This document shows, piece after piece, positions 38,049 through 49,600 of a stretch of 64,000 bases of DNA. The position numbers and the translations under genes were made by a program. The stretch lies in contig NC_090021.1 of assembly GCF_037176765.1 (NCBI RefSeq), forward strand, positions 53,966,953 to 54,030,952. The letters are read 5' to 3'. The notes under the pieces were generated by a model. It worked only from the letters and a program-made list of their open reading frames with translations. It was not told where the DNA came from and ran no database searches. This DNA is from Anolis sagrei. Taxonomy: Eukaryota; Chordata; Lepidosauria; Squamata; Anolidae. How positions within the stretch are numbered: position 1 is the first letter of the stretch; every line of letters begins with the position of its first letter.

Positions 38049-38616
38049 CCCAGGGCCTTTCCACACAGCCCAGAATATCAAGGGAGAAAATCCCACAATT
38101 GGGTTATCTGAATCCACACTCAGATGTAGGATTTTCTGCCTTGATATTCTGGAATATCGAGCTGTGTGGAAGGGCTTTCAGAATATGAAGGCAGAAAATT
38201 CCCACAATATCTGCTTTGAACTGGGTTATCTGAGTCCACACTGCCATATATTCCAGTTCAAAGAAGAAAATGTGGGATTTTATTCAGCTGGGCCACACAA
38301 ATTTGGTTTCACACAAAACATTTTTTAAAAACATTGTATGCATTTACCTTCAGGCGATGGGTGGGAGTCTCTGGGCCCTTCCACACAGCCATATAACCCA
38401 AAATATCAAGGCAGAAAATCCCACAACATCTGCTTCGAATTGGATTATTTGAGGCCCCTTCCACACAGATGAATAAATCCCACATTATCTGCTTTGAAAT
38501 GGGATAAATGGCACTGTGGAGTCAGGGCCTTCCACACAGCCCTATATCCCAGCATATCAAGGCAGAAAATCCCACAGTATCTACTTTGAACTGGGTTATC
38601 TGAATTCACACTCAGA
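38048..38616. mobile_element. cluster of nested 'ccttccacacagcc' MITEs
   Basis: At least four partial copies in both orientations, starting near 38050, 38170, 38370 and 38455-38530. Each has CTTCCACACAG or GTGTGGAAGG ends and AATATCAAGG/CTTTGAACTGGG interiors. The last copy is split by the AT-rich minisatellite. Confidence 0.75.
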
Positions 38617-39700
38617 TGTGCTATGCTAATAATATAATATAATGTAATATAATATATTGTATATACATATAATATTTATAATACTATAATGTAATACAAT
38701 ACTAATAATAATATGATATAATACAATATAATACTAATAATAACAATATGATATAATTATATATTTTATATAACATGTAATATTACTAATAATGTTACAA
38801 TATAATGGTATAGTACAATATAGTAATATATAAGACTGATATTGTGCTATGCTAATAATATAATATAATGTAATATAATATATTGTATATACATATAATA
38901 TTTATAATACTATAATGTAATACAATATATTACTAATACTAATAATGATATAATACAATATAATAATATGATGTACTTATATATTTTATATTACATGTAA
39001 TATTACTAATAATATTACAATATAATGGTATAGTACAATATAGTGATATATAATACTGACATTGTGCTATGGTAATAATATAATATAATGTAATATAATA
39101 TATTGTATATACATATAATATTTATAATAGTATAGTGTAATACAATACAATGCTAATACTAATAATGATATAATATAATACTAATAATAATATGATATAA
39201 TTATATATTTTATATTACATATAATATTACTAATAATATTGCAATATAATGGTACAGTACAATATAGTAATATATAATACTGATATTGTGCTATGCTAAT
39301 ATAATGTAATATATTGTATATACATATATTTATAATACTATAATGTAATACAATACAATACTAATACTAATAATGATATAATATACTAATAATATTGCAA
39401 TATAATGGTACAGTACAATATAGTAATATATAATACTGATATTGTGCTATGCTAATATAATATAATGTAATATATTGTATATACATATATTTATACTATA
39501 ATGTAATACAATACTACTAATAATGATATAATTATATATTTTATATTACATGTAATATTACTAATAATATTGCAATATAATGGTATAGTACAATATAATA
39601 ACATATAATACTGATATTGTGCTATGGTAATGATATAATATATTGTATTATATTATATATAATATTGTATAATATATTGTAGGTATCTATATCTTGTATC
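38617..39700. repeat. AT-only minisatellite, about six units of roughly 146-234 bases
   Basis: The phrase TGTGCTATG(C/G)TAAT recurs at 38617, 38843, 39063, 39297, 39443 and 39618. Each is followed by ATATTGTATATACATATA and ATAATGTAATACAATA. Spacings are 226, 220, 234, 146 and 175. Units are almost purely A/T. The array is flanked by the two halves of one MITE. Confidence 0.85.
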
Positions 39701-39769
39701 TGAGTCCCCTAAATAAAGAAATAATAAATAAATATAATATAAATGTCCTAAATAAAGAAATAATGAATA

Positions 39770-39825
39770 AATATAATCCAGTTCAATGTGGGTTTTATGC
39801 AGCCGTGTGGAAGGGCCCTCCGTGT
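39770..39825. mobile_element. right half of the MITE holding the minisatellite
   Basis: AATCCAGTTCAATGTGGGTT and GCAGCCGTGTGGAAGGGCCC close the element opened near 38525. Confidence 0.7.
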
Positions 39826-39984
39826 CACCAAACCTTGCTTCAATTATTTCCAAAACATTGTGCAAACTTGCCATGATACGGTTGCATATCGCACAAGCCA
39901 TAAACGTTGGGTCTCACCTCCATTAGGTATGGCAAGCACTCCATATACTTCTGCTCCCAAGCCTTTCGGGAAAGGGAGGCTCAG

Positions 39985-40376
39985 CTTTCATCAACAAGGC
40001 ACATGTAAACAATCCGAGGCGGGGGGCGAGGCGGATCCAGAGGTGGAGAGCCCAGGAGGCCCCACACCGCCGAGCCCCCACCTCGACCTCGGCTCCTCGG
40101 GCAGGAGGCCAAGCGCCCCTCTCTTACCTCAGAGCCAGCGACGACGGGGACGCGTCTCTCTCTCCCTCTCTCTCCTGCTGCCACTGAGGCGGCGAAGAAG
40201 GTGAGCAGGAGCAACAGCACCACCACCGAGAGCACAACTCCCAGAGAGGAGGGCAGGCTAGAGCGCCCTCCTAGCAACAGCCCACACCGGAAGCGGAAGC
40301 GGTCGTCGCGAAGCCGTCCGCACGGGCAAGGTGACCCACGTGTGGGAAGGAGGGAGAGAGAGAGAGAGGGGGGGGG
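39985..40376. promoter_or_regulatory. CpG-rich bidirectional promoter, CNST (-) / TFB2M (+)
   Basis: This is a GC- and CpG-rich block between two head-to-head genes in otherwise AT-rich DNA. CCGGAAGCGGAAGC at 40287-40300 gives two tandem ETS-type sites (GGAAG), the class bound by GABP/NRF-2. A palindromic CACGTG box lies at 40337-40342. No TATA box stands out. Mammalian TFB2M is known to be driven by NRF-1 and NRF-2, and human CNST/TFB2M are also head to head. A GA/G-rich tract (about 40347-40376) runs directly into the TFB2M start codon. Confidence 0.75.
40128..40280 (-). other. CNST: inferred CNST noncoding exon 1 (5' end uncertain)
   Basis: On the minus strand a consensus donor CTGAG|GTAAGAG sits at 40128/40127 inside the CpG-rich block. 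It is correctly placed to splice to the CNST exon 2 acceptor at 23475. No ATG-started consortin sequence is seen here, so the exon is taken as untranslated. The transcription start is not determined and the upper bound is a guess. Confidence 0.5.
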
Positions 40377-40617
40377 ATGCTGCGGGCGGCGTCTTGGGCG
40401 CTGAGGGCGCCTTCCCGGCGGCTGCGTGAGGGCTCGGCGCCGTCGCGTTCCCTGCTGCGGGTCCCCGGGGAGGCTGCGGCGGCGGCGGCGGTGGCGGAGA
40501 AGGCAAGGGGCCCGAAGCCGCTGCGGAGGTTCATCGCCTGCCCGGAGTTGGCGCGGGACGTGGTCTCCCGGCTGGAAGGCGGCCTGCGGGGGAGCGTCGT
40601 CTTCGAGTGCGAGCCAG
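40377..40617 (+). CDS. TFB2M: TFB2M exon 1
   Basis: It codes [20 protein letters not shown], an Ala/Arg-rich leader with few acidic residues, then [15 protein letters not shown] and the first half of methyltransferase motif I (VVFECEPG). The donor is CCAG|GTACTA, leaving in phase 1. The ATG is the first one after a purine tract. Confidence 0.9.
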
Positions 40618-43600
40618 GTACTACTCCCTGCCCCTCTCTGGGGCGAAAACTTGAGCCCTCCGGGTGTTTTGGACTTCCACTCCCGCCATTCCTCACAGCC
40701 TCGGGCCCCTTCCTTAAGCAGCTGAGGGGGAAAAGGAAAGAGCTCGAGGCTGTGTGAGGAATAATAATAGAATAATAATAATAATAACTTTATTTTTAAG
40801 TTCTTGTAGGTTTTTTCGGGCTATATGGCCATGTTCTAGAGGCATTTCTCCTGACGTTTCGCCTGCATCTATGGTGAGGATGCTTGCCATAGATGCAGGC
40901 GAAACGTCAGGAGAAATGCCTCTAGAACATGGCCATATAGCCCGAAAAAACCCACAAGAACTTAGTGATTCCAGCCATGAAAGCCTTCGACAACTTTATT
41001 TTTATACCCCACCTCCATCTCCCCGAAGGGACTCGAAGCGGCTTACATCGGGCCAAGCCCAATCACACAGAGTTAAAAACATAGCATATAAAAATACAAC
41101 AACAGTATAAGACAACATAAAACAACATTATAACAATAATAAAACAGGCATCACAAGTCTGGTATAGACTTCAAGTCTCGTTATGGGAGAGCGGGCTGGT
41201 GTACAAACAAGTTATAAAACAGGCTAGTCAATAAGGCGCATAGGTCATATAGCAGCGTAAGGATAACAGTAGTTATAACAGGGTCATTATTATTTTGAAT
41301 AGTGTAGTAGTTAGGTGCAGGGACATAATTTTAGGCCATGATTAGGGCCAACTGTCAAGGGAATTGTCTAATCAAATGCACAACGGAACAACCATGAAAC
41401 ATAGATAGGGAAGGTGCTAGCCTGATATCCCTGGGAGGAAGTTACAGAGCCAAGGGGCCACCACCGAAAAGCTCCCATCAACCACGCCTGAGATGGGTGT
41501 GGGAGCCAGAGAAGAGCCTCCCCAGAACATCTTAGAGATCATGTGGGCTCGTAGGGGAAGATACGGTCACGAAGACAGGCAGAGCCCCCGAGTCCACGAA
41601 ATGTCGCCATGGTAATTACAGTAAGAATGGCGGACGTTGCAGTCCAAAACACCTGGAATTGCCCATGCCTGATATAGGGATTTACTAAACAACAACTATA
41701 TATGCAACTATTCCAATATATATATATATTAAACATCCAAAATACAGAACATGTCTAGTCCAAAACTTTTCAGATAAGGTATGTTCAACCTGCCTCAAGC
41801 CAAGTGCTAGTTGAGGAAGAGAACAGCTGTTCATGAGAGCTATAGGGTTATTCCTTTCCGAAATGTTTGGAGGCAGAACTCTTTTGGATTTCATATTTTA
41901 TTTTTGCATATGGGAGTAACTATTTTTGCATATATGCATATAATGAGATACCTTCAAAATGTTATCTGTGGGCCCTTCCACACAGCCATATAACCCAGAA
42001 TAAGTCAAGGCAAATATTTCCCCTTGACATTTAGTCTAGTCAAGTCTGACTCTGGGGGGTGGGGGGGGGGGTGTTCATATCCATTTCTAAGCCTAAGAGC
42101 TGGTGTTGTCTGTAGACACCTCCAAGGTCATGTGGCCAGCATGGAGTGCCATTACCTTCTTGCCGGAGCGGTACCTATTGATCTACACACATTTGCATGT
42201 TTTCGAACTGCTAGGTTGGCAGAAGCTAACAGTGGGAGCTCATCCCACTCCCCACATTCGAACTGCCAAACTTCCGGTCCGCAAGTTTAACCTCAGCAAT
42301 TTAACCCGCTGTGCCACCAGGGGACCCAGAATCTTAAGGCAGAAAAACCAACAATGTCTGCTTTGAACTGGGTTATTTGAGGGCCCTTCCAGAATGCCAT
42401 ATATTCCAGTTCAAAGCAGAAAATGTGGGATTTTATTCAGCTGTGTGGAAGGGGCCTGAGTCTTGTACATATACCCTGCAGGTAATTTCATTAAACATAT
42501 TAAATAAATGAAACAAAAGTTTGTGTATGTTAGGCTGTGAGGAACGGCGGGAGTTGCAGTCCAAAACACCCGGAGGGAGGGCCCAAGTTTGCCCATGCCT
42601 GGCCTGCACTGTTAGTTAAATCTTGATGGTAGGGCAGCTTCAGTGTAAAATAATAAACTCTGGCTCTTTTCACAGGCCCTGGGGTACTGACCCGAACACT
42701 GCTCAATGCTGGTGCACATGTGGTCGCTCTAGAGAGTAACAGCTCCTTTCTTTCTGACTTACAGGTGAGTATTTTTCTATGTTTAATTGGCCATGGATGA
42801 TAGAAAAGTGTAGTTAGTAGTCATGGGTTCATCTGTGTCATCTGTTGTATTCACGTTTTCATTTCGTTCCGTCCATTCGGAGGCACAGAACAGGAAGGCC
42901 CCTCCTGGAACGAAATAAACTCCAGCTCCAAGTCTGCTTTTCGGATCGCTTGCCACACACGCAGGCCCAAAGACCCCAGGTTTGCATGGGCCTGCACCCG
43001 AGCGCTGAATAGGCAGCACTCCTTACTCGGCACTAGGCTGCAAGCCCTGGCAGGCCCAAGTACTTTGGGCCAACGCTTTGGGTTGCGGAGCAAGGCCACT
43101 GGCAGCAAACGGGATGGGTCTCCAGCCCCAGCCAGGGAGCCCTTCGACTCTCCAGGTAAACCCCATCCAAAACCACATGCTGGGAAGGGGAGCCTGGGTG
43201 GGGAGCCCCCCCCCCCCCATAACAGGCCAACAGAAAACTAATCTTTCGACACCAAAAACAAATATTTTGGGAGGTTCAGTAGAAACAGATTGGGGGGCCC
43301 ACTGAAAGCCAGGACACTAAATGTTTACCTCAAGTGCACACAACTAGTAGTTAGAAAGAGAAGTATTTATAAATCACACCAACCCTAGCACTCATGGCTA
43401 ATGGGCTGTGTGATGAGACCTGTGGTACAGAAGAAAATCTGGAATGTCTCAAATCCTTTTCTCCCATGGGTGGGATTCAAAGTAGCATATGGTGTTAAAA
43501 GCAACAGAAATTGCAAACAAAATTCAACAAGAACACAGTAGACTAAATAAACAAATTACACATTTCATAACCCATATAAAACAAATTAATAAATTACAAC

Positions 43601-46600
43601 ATATACTATTACAAAAATTCCTGAACCTCTAGCCACTGAGGATATCCATAACAACTGTTATGTTAAGATCCTAAAAACTCCCTTTTCTTTAGGCTGTTTA
43701 AAAACATTGCTCAGTCCTTTTTGACCTTCTAACATTAGCCTTTTTTAGGCCATGTAAAAATATTGCTCAGTTCAAAATAATCTTCAAAGATGTATATCAA
43801 CAACAGCTGTTTGACCATTGTCTGTCATAGATCATCAGGAAAGGCCTGCTCTCATAAAAAGGTCTTCCCCTGGGAGTGAAAGGCCAATAGCGAAGGGGCC
43901 AAACAAACTTTTGGGGAGGGAATTCCTGAGCCACAGGAGCACCACCTGGTCTCTTGTCCCCACTAAGCACACTTGTGACAGTGGTGGGACAGAGAAAAGG
44001 GCCTCTCCTGACGATCTCACAGCTCATGTGGGCTCATAGGAGGAGATGCGGTCCCTCAGATGGGATGTATAAAGAAATTCGTGTCGGAGAATTAGGGAAA
44101 TTGATGCATTCTTTGCCTAAATCAGGACCCCTTAAACTTTTTCTACTCTTAATCCCTTTCCACCTGAGGGACTTTTACGCAACACAGAGTAGATAGGTGT
44201 ATAAAAAATTAAGGTTTTGCCGATAATCAAAAGCATTTACTTTCTAAATAGGCTGATTTTCCTTTCTATTAAGCATTTTCTGCAGAGTCCATTGTAAACA
44301 CTACACGTTGTTGCTAACAAATTCATTTCAGTGGAATATGTGTAATCGACATCTGGAATGACTCAGTCTATGAGTTTGGATTATGTGATTTTAAAGTTTT
44401 TATTAGGTGTTTTTAATTTTTATACTTAATGTTTTGATGTCCTTTGAATTTGTCCTATTGTATTTTATGCTTAGTCATAAGCTGTTTGATTTATGATTTG
44501 GTTTATGAATGTTAAGGCATTGAATATTGCCATTATTTTTTGTTAGGAGCCAAATGTTTTGTTACCCAAACATTGAACTAACAGAATCAGTGGTCTAGAT
44601 CAGAGTTTCTCAAACTGTGTTCCTCTAGTTGTTTTGGATGTTAGCTCCCATAATTTTTAACAGCTGGTAAACTGGCTGGGATTTTTGGGAGCTAAAGTCC
44701 AAAACACCTGGAGGAGCACAATTTGAGAAACACTGGTTTAGATAGTCAGTGCTCAGCTGGAAAGATAAAAAAGCCACAGTTTCATATACTCAAATAATCT
44801 GTTTGTTTATATTTAGTCTCTCAAAAATAAACTAGATGGCCAGCTGGAAGTTGTGCATTGTGACTTCTTCAGATTGGACCCTATCAATATGGGATCGATG
44901 ACGCCCCCTGTGATGTATTCTGAGAAATTGTTTGAGAACTTGGGCATCTCATCTGTTGCTTGGACAGCAGGTAAACTGACTGATTGCATTTACATTTCCC
45001 CCATTTGGTTCACTTAAGATGGGATAAGTTCAGGTAACATTTCATATGATAGAAAAGATGTTATAAAGAGAAAAAACAATTAAATACAGTGTTAAATACA
45101 ATCGATTATTTCCAGCATATATTTGAACAGTAATTATTGTTGTATTTCAACTTCCCCCAAATGTGATGTTTAAGCAACAGATCCTCCTCCTCGTGGATGC
45201 TGCTTTTGTTTGCCTCCTCCCTGGTTAATGCCATAGCAAAGGAAATGCATGGAAACTAAACAGAGAAAGAGGCCTCACTTAAAAGACTTTGCTTTCTCTC
45301 TCCTAGGGCTTCCATTGCTGCCTCCATTAAGGCCGTTATTACCCTCTTCATATATGTTATTGAATGTTTGCTGATAATTTGTCTAATGCAGTTATTTATT
45401 TATTTATTTATTTATTTACCTTACTTATATACCGCTGTTCTCAGCCCGAAGGCGACTCACAGCGGTTCACAACAAATACGAACAGCAAAAATTCAGTGCT
45501 ACAGTATAGAAACAGTTAACAACCTAACACATTACACAATTAATAAACAGTTACTACAATACCCATTCACTGTCGTCTCATCATCAAAAACATGTTCCAG
45601 ATTCGTCATCCATTGTTCCATTCCAGTGTTCATTAACCAATCATTATATGGTCAGTGTAGACTCATACAATACATATTGAACTGCAGTCTTCACTGCCTT
45701 ATAATTCAGTTCAATGTAGTTAATCTGCATTCTGAAACCACATTATATGGCAGTGTAGATGGGGCCCCACTTTATCAAGGGTTGCTCTTGTTAGATGGTG
45801 CTCCTCTTTTAGCACTCTCTTCCTATTGGGATGAGAGGGAGAAGTAAGCTATTGCAGGATGTTCATCATTTACTGCTGGAAATGAACTTATTGCAGGTAA
45901 GACAATTGTTTATATCTCTGGTATAAGAAATAGGAGAGCTTACATAAGGCCTAAGAACACAAATTTCAATTTATTAACTTCATCACTCATTTTGTTGAGA
46001 TAAATGTTTATTTTATCCTTACGATAAAGACATAAGCACTGTATTTTTCATACACCCTGTTGCTTTTTCAAAACAGATATTCCTCTAAAAGTGGTTGGAA
46101 TTGTCCCACAAAAAAGAGAAAGGAACTTCCTTTGGAAGCTCATCTATGCCTTATATGAACGCAATTCTATATATAAATATGGAAGAATGGAGCTGAACTT
46201 GTTTGTCAGTGAAAAAGAATACAAGGTACAAGAAATGTTGCTAATAGGTGAAGTGCCTTTGCTTTTTAAAAAATAATATGAAAACAATTTTCAATGTGAT
46301 AAGATATTTGTTTTGACTTTGACAGCTAGTATTTGTGCTAGCTGGTTTTGCAGATAAATCATTGTGTAAGGAATTATTTTGCAGGTAGTTCTCTTGGCCT
46401 CAAAAGAACTAGCAGTTAGGTATTTGACAGCACTTTCTCCAATTGTAATGAAACAGCACCTGAAATCCAGTAGTTAACAGCTGCCAAAAAACAGAAGTCT
46501 GCCCTAGAGGGTTTGGGGGAGTTTAAAATTTGGTGAAGGGAAGCCAGGAAAGTAGGGAAGTCCCATTATATTCCACCTAAGAAATTATATTATCTAAGAA

Positions 46601-49600
46601 AGTCTGCTTGTCTGGTGTTTGCTAAGATCCACAGCATTTGTTTTACAGAGGAAAAAAAAGTTTCAGAATTTCAGCCATTTGTTTGATTTTCCCTTGGAAT
46701 TAATATGTTCTGTCAGTTTTCCAAGGTGGATACTGGAAGCCTTTATCCTTGTTAGGGGTATGTGTTCATGCATGTGTACGTATGCAATGAGGAAGTCTTA
46801 CACAAGGAAAAGTACTATGCAAATACCTAAGGGCATTTTATTATTTGGAACAAAGTTGCCTCACTGGGTGTGGGCTTTATATTCATGTGATATAACCAAA
46901 CTCTGGCAAGTATTTGGAAAATTGCAATACTGATCAACAAACTTTCAGTGCAGAACTAATCTCAATAGTTTAATGAGGTTAGTTGTTACGTAAGAACTGA
47001 GTACAAATCGTCTTATTGGTTGCCCATCTGTGTTGGAAAAACATTAAGTCTTAGCTTTTTTATTGTATCAGAAGTGAATTGAGGATACAGTTATAAAATA
47101 TTAAAAAAAAACACAACTTTAAAAAATTGGCATTATACTGAATTTCCTTTGACCAGAAGCTGGCCACTTGGAGTTGCTGTAAGGAGGTCCTCCATTGTGC
47201 ATGTGGCAGGGCTCAGACTACATTCTAGTAGGTGGTCTGTGGTTTGCTCTTGTCCACACTTGCATGTTGTGGACTCTACTTTGTAGCCCCATTTCTGTTC
47301 AGCGCTTTCCTAGTTACCCAAATCTTAGCCGGTACTCACATTTACATGTTATCTTCCTGACTGCAACAGAAACAATTCTCTTATGGTATATAAATGCTTC
47401 TAATAGGACTTTCTCCTGTGTAATGCTGGTCTGTATCTTCATAAAATTTTCTGGTGATATTTTGAAATCGCTGTCATATGTTTTTATTGTGAAATGCTGA
47501 AATATAACTTCTGTTTTGTCTTTGTCAGACTCTTGTTGCAAAGCCTAAAGAAGCGAGAATTTATCAAGCACTTAGTGTACTTTGGCAAACAGCTTGCGAT
47601 ATTCAGCTTCTGCATATGGTATGTGTTTTGCTTTTATAATATAAATGCCTTGGCCTTTGGAACTTAATAGTAATGTTAGATGCGTTGCAGAAAATTGAAA
47701 TATTTTCAGGGTGATGTATAAACTTAAAGTTGATTTGAATCCATCTCTCCCTGAGTGCAAACAGGAAGAGTTTCTTCCTTCTCTTGGATGAGAATGCTCT
47801 CATGACATATGTGTAGGAAAGAGTGCCTACTTGCTTTTTTATAGAATGGTGCATGTCACTGAAAGAGGAATAGGTTAATACTGTTTATGTAAGAAGCAGT
47901 TCACCCACATCACCTGTAAATTTAATCAGCTATCATCACTTTCAAGCAACACTTTTGTCTTTTCTGTTCATTTCTTAGATTATGAATGCTTATATTTTTA
48001 TCCTAAGATCTATTATTTATTTATTTGCTGTATTTGTATACCGCCTTTCTCAGCCAATTGGCGACTCAAGGCGGTTTCCAACAAATCAGTATACATAAAA
48101 CGTAATAATAGATAAAAAACATTAAACAGTATAAGACATCACAAAAGCAATAAAAGCAACATCATCAGCATCTCATTATTCTCAAGCATTATTATTTGAT
48201 CCGTTCATGTCTTTTTAAGGGGTGGTGGTTTTCTACTGCTCTGCAAAGTTACTGCTGAAAGTTGGAGGAATTTGTAAGTTTATAAAACTGACATTTTTCT
48301 TCATGTAAGACACCAGATTTGATCTGGGAATTAAGGAGGGAAAAACCCTGGTTATTACTTAGATGGGAGGCCACAGATTTATTTATTTCTCTGTTGGGTT
48401 TACTGTTCCCCCTAATGGGATCCAAGGTGGCTTACAATAATGGTAAGAAGATATCATTAAATCAGTTTATTTTACAAAAAAAAAGAAAAAAGAAATTAAA
48501 ATGCTAATATAACTACGTATTTAAAATACATTTTCAAAGGTCAAAAGAGTAAAATGTTAAAAAATACACCACTTATATAAGCATATGATACATCCCCATG
48601 ATTAAACATTCAAGGTTCACAAACTTGCATAATAAAAGCATTTTCACTGCTGGCAGACAGAGAGAAGGGAAGGGCCAGTTGGACTTCCTGTGTACCAGTA
48701 GAAGGCTCCCTCCGGGAATCTTCACTAATTCTACCCATGAAGCTGGTGGGACTGAGAGAAAGCCAATGCGCTGCAGTCCTTAGCACTCATACTGGCTTAT
48801 ATAATGAAATACCATCTTCCAGATAGCTAGGCCCCATTGGTGATTACTCATAAAAAAGAATGGGTAAAATCAACTCTGAGCATTCCTGGCCTAAGAAAAC
48901 CCTATGAAATTCTTGGGGTCACCTTAAGTCAACAGGCAGCTTCTTGTACTAGTACTACTACTAATACATTTTATTTGTTACCCACCTTCCTCACAGCTTA
49001 AGACTGGGCACAATACAATTAAAATACATCATTATAAAATACATTCAGAAAAATGCATATATTAAAACACATTTAATTGAATACTCATTAAAATACGTAG
49101 AACAAAGATTAAAATACACTAATCATAGACTTTAAATTCAAAATTAATTGTTAAAATTGACTTTGTAGGCCTGCCAGAAGAGAGAGGTCTTCGATTGTCT
49201 CTGGTAGACACACACACACGATAGAGATACTTAGCTTTATATCTTTCAATCAGCAAGTACTTAGTACTGGCTATTAGCATTCTGGCTGATTTCTTCAGTT
49301 TAACTTTTGATTTTATTCTTTCTTCAAAATGTTGTATTCTACTGACTGTCAGCATGGCTTCTAAAAACTCCTGTTTTAAATTTCTGTCACTTTAGGAGCC
49401 TTGGTCTTCATTTTTAACTAACTCAAGAAGTGGTGGACTCTCCATACCAAAGAGTGTGGTAAGCTCTGTGTACCTAAATGCTAACACAAATATAATGGAA
49501 ATCTTTATGCCGACTAATTATTCTTTATAACAAATATTTAATAGAAAGACATGCTGTTGGGAAGAAATGTACTCTGACAGTGTTGGAAAACCCTATATGT

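Noticed and set aside
40201-40206. Plus-strand GAAGAAG|GTGAGC as a TFB2M upstream-exon donor
   Set aside because: A good consensus donor, but TFB2M starts in frame at 40377 with no need for an upstream exon, and no acceptor between is evident.
39981-40506. Long minus-strand open frames through the promoter
   Set aside because: CpG-rich DNA lacks stops in several frames at once; composition is low-complexity and no homology to consortin was seen. The minus-strand donor at 40128 suggests an untranslated exon instead.
40426-40725. A 99-codon Arg-rich open frame over TFB2M exon 1
   Set aside because: It is a shifted frame of GC-rich TFB2M exon 1; the consistent splice chain and homology belong to the frame starting at 40377.
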